A DNA stretch of 64,000 bases, from positions 1 through 64,000 of the forward strand of contig NZ_FCOE02000002.1 of the NCBI RefSeq assembly GCF_001544915.2, written 5' to 3'. Source of the DNA: Caballeronia pedi. GTDB taxonomy: Bacteria > Pseudomonadota > Gammaproteobacteria > Burkholderiales > Burkholderiaceae. Shown here piece by piece: positions 27,268-36,472 of the stretch (its first letter is position 1; the number at the start of each line of letters is the position of its first letter). The translations under genes and the position numbers were made by a program. The notes below the pieces were generated by a model, which was not told where the DNA came from, did no database searches, and saw nothing but the letters and a program-made list of their open reading frames with translations.

Positions 27268-28512
27268 ATGCTCAAAGAGAAACAGACACAGATTCGGTGG
27301 ATGAGCGGCGCAGTCCTCGCAGCCGCCCTTGCAACATTGGCCGCTTGCGGCGGCGGTGGCGGCGGATCGGGCAGCAATTCGAGTTCGCCGGCCGCAGGCA
27401 GCGCGCCCGCGTCGGGCGCGACGCCCGCGTCGGGTCCCGATACCGGCGCGAGCGCGCCCGCCGCGAACGCCACGCCGACGCTCGCCGCGGCGACCGCGCT
27501 CGTCGACGGCACGACGATCGGCGCGGCGCAGTGGAGCGACGGCTCGACCGCGACCGGCGGCACGGGCCAGGCGGTCAGCAACCTCAATTGCACGGTCGCG
27601 GGCGCGAAGTACAGCTACGCGCACGTGTCGGTCTACCAGAACGGCAAGCAGCTCGCATTGCCGGCGAACATCGGCACCGTCGTGCCGACCATGGCGCGGC
27701 AGACGGGCTGCGTCTATCCGGTCCACACGGTCGATGCGTCGGGCAAGATCCGCATGGACGTGACATCGAACGCGTCGTACACGCTCGGTCAGTTCTTCGC
27801 CGTCTGGGGTCAGCCGCTCAGCACGACCAACGTCGCGGGCCTGACCGGCGCGGTAACCGCATGGGTGAATACGGGCGGCACGCTCGCGCAGTACACCGGC
27901 GATCTCTCGAGCCTCGTGTTGCCGCCGCACGGCGAAGTGACGCTCGTCGTCGGAACGCCGCCGGCGCAGATCGCGACCTACACATGGACCGATCCGCCGC
28001 CGTTCACATCGACTGTCACCACGCTCAGCTTCGGCGGCGTCATTGGCAGCTCGTTCTGGCCGAACGGCAACACGGCGACGGGCGGCACTGGCGCAACGGT
28101 CGACGGCCTGATCTGCGCGGCGGGCATGGCCGAAACCTTCCACGTGCATTCGCATGTCGCGATCTTCAAGGACGGCCAGTGGCTCGCGTTCCCGGCTAAC
28201 GTCGGCATCCTGCCGCAATGCAACTACGAGACGCACACGCACGACAACACCGGCATCATCCATATCGAAACGCCGAACGTGAAGCCGTTCACGCTCGGCC
28301 AGGTCTTCGATATCTGGGGTCAGCCGCTCTCCAGCACGAACGTGGCCGGCATCACGGGCAACATCGTGGTCTATATCAACGACAACGGCGATGTCCGGCG
28401 CTACACCGGCGACCCGCGCAACATCCCGCTCACTTCGCTGCGCGATATCACGTTCCAGATCGGCACGCCGCTGACGACGCTGCCGACCTATTCGTGGTAC
28501 GAGCCGCAATGA
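27268..28512 (+). CDS. lipoprotein with duplicated His/Cys-containing domain
   Basis: A 414-residue protein. The signal sequence ends at lipobox LAAC (Cys27), followed by six Gly and a low-complexity Ala/Ser/Pro linker to about residue 78. Two homologous domains follow (about 79-240 and 253-412). Both contain a TATGGTGxxV motif, a Cys pair about 40 residues apart, FxxWGQPLSxTNVAG, and end TYxW. The second carries HVHSH (H292, H294, H296), C318, THTHD (H323, H325) and H332, which look like metal ligands; the first has mostly lost them. Start ATG 27268 has GGAG 7 nt upstream. The function is unknown; a periplasmic metal-binding role is inferred. Confidence 0.75.
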   Translation: MLKEKQTQIRWMSGAVLAAALATLAACGGGGGGSGSNSSSPAAGSAPASGATPASGPDTGASAPAANATPTLAAATALVDGTTIGAAQWSDGSTATGGTGQAVSNLNCTVAGAKYSYAHVSVYQNGKQLALPANIGTVVPTMARQTGCVYPVHTVDASGKIRMDVTSNASYTLGQFFAVWGQPLSTTNVAGLTGAVTAWVNTGGTLAQYTGDLSSLVLPPHGEVTLVVGTPPAQIATYTWTDPPPFTSTVTTLSFGGVIGSSFWPNGNTATGGTGATVDGLICAAGMAETFHVHSHVAIFKDGQWLAFPANVGILPQCNYETHTHDNTGIIHIETPNVKPFTLGQVFDIWGQPLSSTNVAGITGNIVVYINDNGDVRRYTGDPRNIPLTSLRDITFQIGTPLTTLPTYSWYEPQ

Positions 28513-28523
28513 CCGGGCAATAG

Positions 28524-29717
28524 TCAGTCAGACCGCCTCCGGCTCCGCCTGGCCTGTGCGCGCCAGGGAGCGGGCGGTCGTCTGATGCGGCGATGCGCCG
28601 CTTCGGCGAAGACGAACGCCAGCGCGATCAGCGCGGCGGCGACGAGGCTCAGATTCCGTGCGCCGATCGACGGAATCAGCGCGCCGCCGAGTAGCCCCGA
28701 GCACGCCAGTCCGATGTACGTCGCCGTGTTGTTCAACGCGAGCAGCAACGGCGCGACATTCGGTGAGATATATACGAGACGGTGTTGTTGCGGAACGAGG
28801 AGACCCCATCCGCAGATCCCCCAGACCACGAGCGCGACCGCCGCGCTGACTGCGTGCGCGGACGTCCACGGCAACGCGCAGAAATTGACGATGGCGAGCC
28901 ACAGCATCGCATCGATCAGCGTGCGGCTCTCGAAGCGGTCCACGAGACGGCCGGCCAGCAGGTTGCCGGCCGTCGCCGCCACGCCCCACAACAGAAACAG
29001 GCCTGCGAGAATACGTTCATCGCCGTGGGTCACGCGCGCGAGCACCACGCCCGCGTACGTGTAGACCATCAGGAACCCGCCGAATGCGAATAGCGACGTG
29101 AGCAGCGTGAGCGCGACGCGCGCATCGCGCACCGGCGCGAGCCGCGCCCGCAAACTGACCGATCCCGGTTGAGGGACCGCTGGCAGCAGCGTCCATACGC
29201 CGATCATCGCGACGCTGCCGAGCAGCGTGACGAACCAGAGCGTCGTTCTCCAGCTACCGAATCCGCCGATGAACGTGCCGATCGGCGAGCCGAGCGCGGT
29301 GGCCGCCGTCAGGCCCGCCGTGACGGTAGCGAGCGCGCGGCCGCGCTTTTCGGGCGCCGCCACCGCCGACGCAACGCCCAACGCGGTCGGCGAGAACAGC
29401 GCGGCGCCGAATCCGGCCAGCGCGCGGGCCGCGAGAACCCAGTGCAAGCCGGTGGCGAGCGCGCTGATCGCGTTGCCGACGACGAAAATACCCAACGCCG
29501 AAATCAGCAGACGCTTGCGCGGCCAGTTGCCCGCCACCGCCGCCATGACGGGCGCGGCGAGCGCGTAGGTCAGCGCGTAGCACGTCACCATCAGCCCGGC
29601 CAGCCCGACCGATGTATGCAGCGACGCGGCCACGCCCGGCAGGATGCCGGCGACGACGAAGTTGTCGGTGCCCATCGCGAACATGCCCGTTGCCAGTATC
29701 AGTAATCGACGATCCAT
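28524..29717 (-). CDS. MFS transporter (DHA1, 12 TM)
   Basis: A 397-residue 12-helix MFS protein of the AraJ/YdhP-like drug or sugar efflux group. LLILATGMFAMGTDNFVVAG and ILPGVAASLHTSVGLAGLMV form the typical first helix and loop; GNWPRKRLLISALGIFVVGN is motif A; FSPTALGVASAVAAPEKRGR and TALGSPIGTFIGG cover the motif B-C area. ATG 29717 is chosen because AAGGAG lies about 11 nt upstream and the first helix starts there; an upstream extension to 29837 would run into the divergent gene. It is divergent from the GlxA-type regulator at 29832 and is the likely target of that regulator. Confidence 0.9.
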   Translation of the reverse strand: MDRRLLILATGMFAMGTDNFVVAGILPGVAASLHTSVGLAGLMVTCYALTYALAAPVMAAVAGNWPRKRLLISALGIFVVGNAISALATGLHWVLAARALAGFGAALFSPTALGVASAVAAPEKRGRALATVTAGLTAATALGSPIGTFIGGFGSWRTTLWFVTLLGSVAMIGVWTLLPAVPQPGSVSLRARLAPVRDARVALTLLTSLFAFGGFLMVYTYAGVVLARVTHGDERILAGLFLLWGVAATAGNLLAGRLVDRFESRTLIDAMLWLAIVNFCALPWTSAHAVSAAVALVVWGICGWGLLVPQQHRLVYISPNVAPLLLALNNTATYIGLACSGLLGGALIPSIGARNLSLVAAALIALAFVFAEAAHRRIRRPPAPWRAQARRSRRRSD

Positions 29718-29831
29718 ACGAAAGTGCGCTCCTTGCACGCGCGAACGGTGAATGGAAGCAAGCTTAATCGTCGTTGACCGCGTCTCAAATGTCATATATA
29801 CAAACGATTTAGGACATGGACGGGGCAGGTT

Positions 29832-30773
29832 ATGCATGCGATCGGTTTCGTGGTGTTCCCGAGTTTCTATCTGCTCGGGTTTGCGGCCGTGACCGCTTTC
29901 GAACTCGCCAGTGCCGTGCTGGGCGAGCCCGCGTATGACGTGACGGTGCTGTCCGAAGAGGGCGGGCTGGTGATGTCGTCGGCGGGTGTGCGGGTCGAGA
30001 CACAGGCTTTCGGCGATGCCACGTTCGATACCGTCATGTTCGGCTCGGGCGTCGAAACGGACACCGTGTCGCCTGCGTTGACCGCGTTCGTCAGGCGCTC
30101 GCTAAGCACGTCGAGGCGGATCGCCGCGCCGTGCACGGGCGCGTTCATCCTGGCCGAAGCAGGCGTGCTCGACGGCCGCCGCGCGACGACTCACTGGCGC
30201 TTCGCCAACGAACTGCAGCGCCGCTTTCCGCAAGTCGTCGTGGAAGACGATCAGATTTTCATCGTCGATGGACCCATCTGGACCTCAGCCGGCATGACGG
30301 CCACCATCGACATGGCGCTCGCCATGATCGAGCGGGATCACGGACAGGACGTGTCGCGCGCGGTCGCGCGCAAGCTCGTCATCTATCACCGGCGCGCGGG
30401 CGGGCAGTCCCAGTTTTCGACTCTGCTCGACCTCGAACCGAAATCCGACCGCATCCAGAAAGCCATCAACTACGCGAACGGCAATCTGCGCAAGCCGCTG
30501 ACGGTCGAGGAACTGGCCGACGTCGCCGGTCTGAGTCCGCGTCAGTTCAGTCGCGCGTTCAGCGCCGAGACGGGGCAATCGCCTGCCAAGGCCGTCGAAC
30601 ATTTGCGTGTGGAGGCCGCGCGGCTACTGCTCGAAAAAGGGCGTCTGTCGCTGGACGCGATCGCGGATGAAGTCGGCTTTGCCGATCGCGAGCGGATGCG
30701 GCGCGCGTTCGTGCGCACGACAGGACAGCCGCCTCAGGCCGTTCGCCGCTTCAGCCGGCAATCCGCGCGCTGA
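29832..30773 (+). CDS. GlxA-type AraC regulator with DJ-1/PfpI domain, second copy
   Basis: A 313-residue regulator with an N-terminal DJ-1/PfpI-like domain (HAIGFVVFPSFYLLGFAAVT; elbow region APCTGAFILAEAGVLDGRRA with Cys; TTHW) and a C-terminal AraC domain with two helix-turn-helix motifs (TVEELADVAGLSPRQFSRAF, then LDAIADEVGFADRERMRRAF). It is shorter than the homologue at 13997. It is divergent from an MFS efflux gene with a 114-bp AT-richer gap (GTCATATATAC near 29795) that should hold both promoters. GGGGCAGG precedes the ATG. Confidence 0.9.
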   Translation: MHAIGFVVFPSFYLLGFAAVTAFELASAVLGEPAYDVTVLSEEGGLVMSSAGVRVETQAFGDATFDTVMFGSGVETDTVSPALTAFVRRSLSTSRRIAAPCTGAFILAEAGVLDGRRATTHWRFANELQRRFPQVVVEDDQIFIVDGPIWTSAGMTATIDMALAMIERDHGQDVSRAVARKLVIYHRRAGGQSQFSTLLDLEPKSDRIQKAINYANGNLRKPLTVEELADVAGLSPRQFSRAFSAETGQSPAKAVEHLRVEAARLLLEKGRLSLDAIADEVGFADRERMRRAFVRTTGQPPQAVRRFSRQSAR

Positions 30774-30857
30774 ACGCCGACGCCCGCGGCACGATGGTTG
30801 CTGTGCGAGTGAGCGGTAATCGACGGCGACGCGTGGTCGCAAAACAGGGAGGCAGTG

Positions 30858-31052
30858 ATGGACGATCAGAAAGAGCAGGACCGCATTCGTCGTCGTGCGT
30901 ACGAAATGTGGGAGCGCGAGGGCAGTCCGGAAGGGCGCGCCGAGGAGTTCTGGCAGAAGGCGATTTCATCGCTCGAAGCGGAGGATACGCAGGGAGCCGG
31001 CGATGCCGCGTCCAGTCAGCCAGCGCGCGAGGCCGAGGACAAGGACAAATAG
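30858..31052 (+). CDS. DUF2934 family small protein
   Basis: A 64-residue highly charged protein. RIRRRAYEMWEREGSPEGRA followed by EEFWQKA is the DUF2934 core found in many soil proteobacteria. The C-terminal half is an acidic, Ala/Ser-rich tail. ATG 30858 has GGGAGG 5 nt upstream; the GTG at 30855 directly before it is less likely. Function is unknown. It stands alone between the regulator and the NlpC/P60-like gene. Confidence 0.8.
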   Translation: MDDQKEQDRIRRRAYEMWEREGSPEGRAEEFWQKAISSLEAEDTQGAGDAASSQPAREAEDKDK

Positions 31053-31264
31053 CCCGCGCCTCATCCTTTCCCCGACCTTCCTGCGAAATTTCAGCGATGT
31101 TCCAAATCGGCTGAAAAAGCGGCGTTTTGCAAGGCTGATCGCCGAATTGGCGCTGAAGCCCATCCCTTACGCTCATGACATCGGTGCATGGCTTCGCGAA
31201 GCCGCATCCGGTCTGTCATGCGCCGCCGAATCGCGGCGTCCCGCTTTTTTTCAGCAAGGTCATC

Positions 31265-33349
31265 GTGAAGCCGATTTTTCTCACTGCCGCGGCGAGCGCG
31301 GCGTTTTCCCTGTTTCTCTCCGCGTGCGGCGGATCGTCCGCGTCCACGTCGGGCGGCGTGTACATGGGACCGGTCGCGAACGCATCGGTGGCCGCGCATG
31401 AAATCGCCGCCGACGGCACCGTGTCCGACAAGGCCGCCGCCACCGCCACGACCCACAGCGACGGCACCTTCGAACTGCGCGGCAGCCTGCGCTATCCGCT
31501 GCTCGTGCGTGTGACGGGCGGCAGCTTCGAGGAGGAATCGAACGGCGCGTCCACGAACCTGTCCGGCGAACTTGATGCGGTCTATCTGAGCGCGCCGACG
31601 CAGATCGTCGTCTCCACGTACTCGAACGCCGTCGTCGCCGATGCGCGTGCGGCGGGCGGGCTCGTCGCGGGCAATATCGCGGCGGCAATGTCGCGCGTGA
31701 ACGCGTTCGCCGGCGATATCGACGTGCAGCAGACCACGCCGGCCTTCGTCGTCACGGGCACGACATCGACAGTCACGGACGGCGCGAAGATGAGTCTCGC
31801 GCTCGGCGCGGAATCCGAGAGTCGCATCGCCGACGGCGGCAGCATCGACGCGAGCACGCGCAACATCGTCGCGCAGGCGGCCAATGGCGACACGCTCGCG
31901 TCGTGCCACGCGGGCGCGGGCGATATCGCGGCGGACGGCACGCTCGGCGCGCCGGGCGGCGTCAATTGCTCGATCACCGCCGGCGCGGCGGCCTACATGA
32001 CGAACGCGCGCAATCGCTCGGGCATCACGTCCGCCGCGCAGATCGAGCCGGTCATGCCGGGCGCGGTGCAGACCGCGAAGGGCAGCGCGAGCACATGCGG
32101 CGATCGCGTCGCGTTGCTGAACGACAATCTCGCGCTCTTCGAAGGCCGCAAAAACTACGTGCAGGCGAAGCTCACCGGCGCATTGACGAAAGCCAACTGG
32201 GCGAGCTGGCAGACCATCAGCAGCTGGGGCCCGCTCGCCGGTCAGTACGGCGCGATCCAGCCGCCCGCCGGTTGCGCGGATATCGACACGTTCCAGCGCG
32301 AACTCGTGATGGCGGTCGAGAATTTCTGGGTCGACCAGAACCTCAACTATTGCCATCACCACATTCCGGGCTGGCTGCCGCCCGACGATTCCGCGCTCGC
32401 GGACCCGAAGTACCGCAACGCATCGGCGGGCAGCACCTCGGGCGCGAAGGGCGACTCGGCCCAGAAGTACGGCATGACCTGCACGGCGCAGCGCAACGGC
32501 GTCGACGGCTCGCAGATCGTCCAGCGCAAGGGCGAAGCGAGCGCGCGGGCGCTGCCTTCCGCGCAGGTGCAATGGCACGGCGTGGACTGCTCGGACTTCA
32601 CCGCGTGGGTCTACAACTTCGCGGGACTGACCACGGACAATCGCGAAGTCGAAACCGGCATCACCACGCAGGCGTGCATGACGCCCGCCGGCGCGACGAG
32701 CACGCCGAAATGGGCCGGCCCGACGCAGACGGGCGTGCTGTTCGACATCAACCACGGCAACTTCGACGCCACGTCGAAGCATCTGATGCCGGGCGACCTG
32801 CTTTACATCACGCTCGCGCCGCCGAAGCAGAACGGCGTGACCGTCCCCGAGACGGCGACTTCGACGATCGGCCTGTCGCACGTCGTCACGTGGACCGGCA
32901 AGAAGTGGTCGGAGCTGCGCAACGGGCCGGAAGGCTGGCGTTACGACCCGGCGCACATCGGCGAGCCGGGCTCGCGTCTGGGCGGCGATCTCGCCTACAT
33001 CCTCAACGACGACGACGTGCTGGGCGCGCTCACGAAACTCGATCCTTACATGATCATCGACAGTCATTACGCCGGGCCTGCGTATCGGCCGTTCTACGGC
33101 TGGTATCGCGGCAGCGTGTCGAACGTGCGCCGCATCGTCGGTGCGGACGCGGTGCGTGCCAATCCGGAACTCGCGGATCTGATCATCGCGCAACAGCCGT
33201 CGATGAGCCGTCAGGCCGCGAAGGGCACGCTCGGGCAGATCGTGCTCGCGTCGAAGCACGGTCTTGCGAACGGCGGCTACCGCCTGCAGTACACGCAGGG
33301 CGCCAACGGCGCGCTGGCCGCCTGCGAGCGCGTGGGTATCGCCCGGTAA
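31265..33349 (+). CDS. large lipoprotein with NlpC/P60-like cysteine peptidase domain
   Basis: A 694-residue exported protein. The signal sequence ends in lipobox LSAC (Cys21) and a short Gly/Ser linker. The N-terminal half (about 30-300) is rich in small residues, with a carboxypeptidase-regulatory-like start (GPVANASVAAHEIAADGTVS). The C-terminal half resembles NlpC/P60: nucleophile region WHGVDCSDFTAWVYNFAGL (C442), MPGDLLYITL, a His in GLSHVVTWTG (H539) and a third candidate in IIDSHY (H601). Such enzymes cut peptidoglycan stem peptides. The start is GTG 31265 with AAGG upstream. It has no clear partner genes; the assignment of the domain is by motif only. Confidence 0.65.
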   Translation: MKPIFLTAAASAAFSLFLSACGGSSASTSGGVYMGPVANASVAAHEIAADGTVSDKAAATATTHSDGTFELRGSLRYPLLVRVTGGSFEEESNGASTNLSGELDAVYLSAPTQIVVSTYSNAVVADARAAGGLVAGNIAAAMSRVNAFAGDIDVQQTTPAFVVTGTTSTVTDGAKMSLALGAESESRIADGGSIDASTRNIVAQAANGDTLASCHAGAGDIAADGTLGAPGGVNCSITAGAAAYMTNARNRSGITSAAQIEPVMPGAVQTAKGSASTCGDRVALLNDNLALFEGRKNYVQAKLTGALTKANWASWQTISSWGPLAGQYGAIQPPAGCADIDTFQRELVMAVENFWVDQNLNYCHHHIPGWLPPDDSALADPKYRNASAGSTSGAKGDSAQKYGMTCTAQRNGVDGSQIVQRKGEASARALPSAQVQWHGVDCSDFTAWVYNFAGLTTDNREVETGITTQACMTPAGATSTPKWAGPTQTGVLFDINHGNFDATSKHLMPGDLLYITLAPPKQNGVTVPETATSTIGLSHVVTWTGKKWSELRNGPEGWRYDPAHIGEPGSRLGGDLAYILNDDDVLGALTKLDPYMIIDSHYAGPAYRPFYGWYRGSVSNVRRIVGADAVRANPELADLIIAQQPSMSRQAAKGTLGQIVLASKHGLANGGYRLQYTQGANGALAACERVGIAR

Positions 33350-33477
33350 GGCAAGCGGCGCGGCAAAGCCACGAATAGTCGCCTCTTTGGCGCTCTCTTC
33401 GAGGTTTTGTCCGCGCCGCGCATCGCTACACTTTCCGACGTAATTCAACCCGTTTAAAGCAAAAACAAGGAACGGCG

Positions 33478-34416
33478 ATGGCCGACGCTGTGGACCATTA
33501 CTTTGTCGGCTTGACGCAGCAGGCTTCGGCGGGCGGACTCGCGCGACTGCGCGGCCACGGCGCGCCGACGATTCCCGCTTCGCGCGTGTATCCGGTCGGC
33601 CCGCGTTTCAAGGCGTTCGTGCAGCCGCTCGTGACGCTGCTCCATGACGACGATCACGTGCGCGACATCGTGCTGCGTCCCGTGCTCGGGCGCTATGGAT
33701 CGAGTCAGGAACTCTCGGTCGGACTCGAAGTGAAGGCGGCCGTGGGCTTCGACGCCGCCGCGCTCGCCGCCCGCGTGTTCTCGCTCGCAGATGCCGCCGC
33801 GCAAACCGATGCCTTCGTGGGCCGCGTGCTGCCGCCCGGCGAATGGACCGACAACGCGCGGCCCGGCCTCACCGTGATGTTCCGCGAGCCGACGCGCATC
33901 GCCGATACGGTCGAGCTGGTGCGCAAGATCGTCGGCTTTCCGGGCGAAGGCTGGCCGATCGACGGCTTCACGATGATTCCATCGGCGCAAAGCCGCATCG
34001 GCATCGTGCAGGGGCTGCGCTACATCTTTCTTCCGGAAATCAGTATCCGCTGGGACCTCGATCTGCGCGCGCGCCTCGCCGCGAGCGACGACGAGATCGA
34101 CGTGATCCTGCTCGATCAGGCCACGCGCATCGGACGGCTGTGCAAGGCGCTCCAGCAGAACCCGACGATCGAGGCCGCGTGGCTGAGCTGGTTCGACATC
34201 ATGGTCGCGGGCATCGAGGACTATCGCGAGGTGATCGGCGTGCTGGCGGCGGAGCAGGGCGCGCGCGTCGCCGATCCGAAGTCGATGACGCGCATGGTCT
34301 TCTCCGAAATCCTTCAGTTGACGAGTTCGGGCGTGCTGCAAAAACGCCTTGAACATCTCGGCTTCGCCGGCGCGCGCGAGGAACACGCGCGCAAGGTGCC
34401 GAGCGTCGCGGCCTGA
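33478..34416 (+). CDS. unknown protein heading the partner-switching operon
   Basis: A 312-residue soluble protein without signal, membrane segments or a family I recognise. The N-terminal half (ADAVDHYFVGLTQQASAGGL, then RVYPVGPRFKAFVQPLVTLL) appears mixed alpha-beta; the middle has YIFLPEISIRWDLDLRARLA; the C-terminal third is helical (SWFDIMVAGIEDYREVIGVL). It is the first gene of a four-gene + strand run with a SpoIIE phosphatase, an RsbW-like kinase and a STAS protein, 52 bp before the phosphatase start, with AAGGAA before the ATG. Its place suggests an input or output component of that switch, which is inference. Confidence 0.7.
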   Translation: MADAVDHYFVGLTQQASAGGLARLRGHGAPTIPASRVYPVGPRFKAFVQPLVTLLHDDDHVRDIVLRPVLGRYGSSQELSVGLEVKAAVGFDAAALAARVFSLADAAAQTDAFVGRVLPPGEWTDNARPGLTVMFREPTRIADTVELVRKIVGFPGEGWPIDGFTMIPSAQSRIGIVQGLRYIFLPEISIRWDLDLRARLAASDDEIDVILLDQATRIGRLCKALQQNPTIEAAWLSWFDIMVAGIEDYREVIGVLAAEQGARVADPKSMTRMVFSEILQLTSSGVLQKRLEHLGFAGAREEHARKVPSVAA

Positions 34417-34468
34417 GCGCCTGATCCGATATGACCGCACTCCACCTCAACCTCAAACGAAGCAGCGT

Positions 34469-36472
34469 ATGTCCGATCTGACGGCGGCCTTGTTCGCCCG
34501 CTACAACCGCGTCATGCGCATGGCGTTCGCCGGCGTGCTCGTCGTCGCGTGCGCGCTTGTCTATCTGCAATACCGCATGACGCTCGAAGCGCAAACCTCC
34601 AGCGTCAGCCAGCGCATGCAGGAACAGGCGATCGCGCTCGATGCGCTCGTGCGCAGCAGCACCGACGCCGTCAACTCGATGCGTATCCAGAGTGAAACAT
34701 GGCTGCGCCTGCATCCTCAAGGCACGACGGATTCGCCCTTGCTCGCCGCGCTGCGGCCGGGGAAGCAGCCGAACAGCATCCAGCTCGACGCGCTGCCGCC
34801 GCCGTGGACCGCCGCCGATGCCGGCAATCTGACGGGCCTCGTCGGCCCGCGCACGCCGGCGCTCGATCGCGAACTGGAGATGGCGCTGAGCCTGAACGGC
34901 ACGTTCAAGACGATCATGGCCAATCTGCCGGGCGCGACCTGGGTGTATTACACGTCTGCGCGCCGCTTCATCAATATCTATCCGTGGGTCGGCTCGGGCG
35001 ATTTCTTCTACGCGGACTCGCTCAAGCAAAAGGAATTCTTCACGGGCGTGCAGACGGCCGCCGATCCCGATCACGCCGTTCTGTGGACACCCGTCTATGT
35101 CGATGAAGCGGGCAAGGGCGTCATGGTCACCGCATCGGCGGGCGTGTTCGATGCCGGTCAGTTTCGCGGCTCGGTCTCGCTCGATCTGACGCTCGGCTGG
35201 CTCAACCAGTTCGTGCGGACCTGGCCGCCGGGACTGGGCCGCATGTTCATCGTCAACGACCGGGGACAGTTGCTCGCCGACCCGACGCTCGTGCACGACG
35301 GCGCGCAGCAGGTGCTATCGGCTGAAGATGCCTTTCCGCCCGAATTGCGCCGCGACGTGCAAGGCATGCTCAAGGACGCCGATGGCCGCCTGACGACGCG
35401 CGACGGCTACTACATCGAAGCGGTCGAGATCAAACATGCGCCGTTCCGTCTCGTGCTCTTGTTGCCGCGCTGGAATCTGCAGCGCGTGGCGCTGGAGACG
35501 GGCGTGCCGAGCGTGCTGGTGCTCGTGCTGAGCCTCACGCTGATGCTCATGATCGCGAGCCGCATGACCTACAACGATGCGATCGTGCCCGCACAAAAGC
35601 TGGTGCGCTATATCCAGGACGAGGACCGCGGCTCGGTCAAATCGATCCCCGATATTCCGCAGGCATGGCGGCCGTGGTTCCTGACCATCCAGAACGTGTT
35701 CAACGCGCATACGAAGCTCGTGTCGATCCAGCAGGAACTCGATGTCGCGCGGCGCATGCAGCAGTCGATCGTGCCGACGCGCTTCCCGTCGCGACCCGAC
35801 CTGCAGATGTTCGCGCGCATGATTCCGGCGCGCGAAGTCGGCGGCGACTTCTATGATTACTTCTGGCTCTCCGATCAGAGAATCGGCATCGTGATCGCGG
35901 ATGTCTCGGGCAAGGGCGTGCCGGCCGCGCTGTTCATGGCGGTATCGCGCACGCTGTTGCGCGCGATCGCGCCGAGCGCCGCGAGTCCGGGCGCGTGTCT
36001 TGCGCTCGCCAACGATCTGCTCTCGCAAGACAATGAAGCGACGATGTTCGTGACGCTGTTCTACGGCATTCTGGATACCGCGACGGGCGAGCTCGACTAC
36101 GCCAACGGCGGGCATAATCCGCCGTATCTGATCGGTCCGGGCGGCGAGGTATCGCAGTTGCCGGGCACGGGCGGCATGGCGCTCGGCGTGATGGAAGGCA
36201 CGCCGTTCGCGGAGGGACGCACGCGTCTCGAAGCGGGCTCCACGCTGCTGCTCTATACCGATGGCGTCACCGAGGCGTTCAATGCCGCCGACGAGGAATA
36301 CGGCGAACTGCGTCTCGCGCAACATCTCGCCGGATCGACGGGCGAGAATGTCGAAGTCCTGCTCAAGCGGCTCTTCGACAGCGTCCATCAGTTCGCGGAT
36401 GGCGCGCCGCAGTCGGACGACATCACCTGCCTTGCGGTTCACTACGGGGCTTCCGGAGCGACGAAGGCATGA
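34469..36472 (+). CDS. membrane sensor serine phosphatase (SpoIIE/RsbU type)
   Basis: A 667-residue inner-membrane protein. TM1 (about 18-36), a periplasmic sensor of PDC/dCache type (about 40-345, with WVYYTSARRFINIYPWVG and MVTASAGVFDAGQFRGSVSL), TM2 (about 347-366), a HAMP-like/coiled segment (QELDVARRMQQSIVPTRFPS) and a PP2C SpoIIE domain. The metal residues are present: D460 in EVGGDFYDYF, D478 in IADVSGKGVPAA, D650/D651 in QSDDITCL, plus LYTDGVTEAF. It should dephosphorylate a STAS antagonist in response to an external signal. It overlaps the kinase gene by 4 bp. Confidence 0.92.
   Translation: MSDLTAALFARYNRVMRMAFAGVLVVACALVYLQYRMTLEAQTSSVSQRMQEQAIALDALVRSSTDAVNSMRIQSETWLRLHPQGTTDSPLLAALRPGKQPNSIQLDALPPPWTAADAGNLTGLVGPRTPALDRELEMALSLNGTFKTIMANLPGATWVYYTSARRFINIYPWVGSGDFFYADSLKQKEFFTGVQTAADPDHAVLWTPVYVDEAGKGVMVTASAGVFDAGQFRGSVSLDLTLGWLNQFVRTWPPGLGRMFIVNDRGQLLADPTLVHDGAQQVLSAEDAFPPELRRDVQGMLKDADGRLTTRDGYYIEAVEIKHAPFRLVLLLPRWNLQRVALETGVPSVLVLVLSLTLMLMIASRMTYNDAIVPAQKLVRYIQDEDRGSVKSIPDIPQAWRPWFLTIQNVFNAHTKLVSIQQELDVARRMQQSIVPTRFPSRPDLQMFARMIPAREVGGDFYDYFWLSDQRIGIVIADVSGKGVPAALFMAVSRTLLRAIAPSAASPGACLALANDLLSQDNEATMFVTLFYGILDTATGELDYANGGHNPPYLIGPGGEVSQLPGTGGMALGVMEGTPFAEGRTRLEAGSTLLLYTDGVTEAFNAADEEYGELRLAQHLAGSTGENVEVLLKRLFDSVHQFADGAPQSDDITCLAVHYGASGATKA

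Noticed and set aside
26859..27593. Open frame on - crossing the gap before the duplicated-domain lipoprotein
   Set aside because: Its poly-Pro run is the antisense of the lipoprotein's Gly run; no ribosome site.
31091..33448. Long open frame on - (785 codons) opposite the NlpC/P60-like gene
   Set aside because: The + frame has a signal peptide, lipobox and family motifs; the - frame is Arg/Ala low-complexity.
33454..34440. Open frame on - opposite the 312-residue unknown gene
   Set aside because: The + frame has a strong ribosome site and operon context; the - frame is His/Arg-rich.
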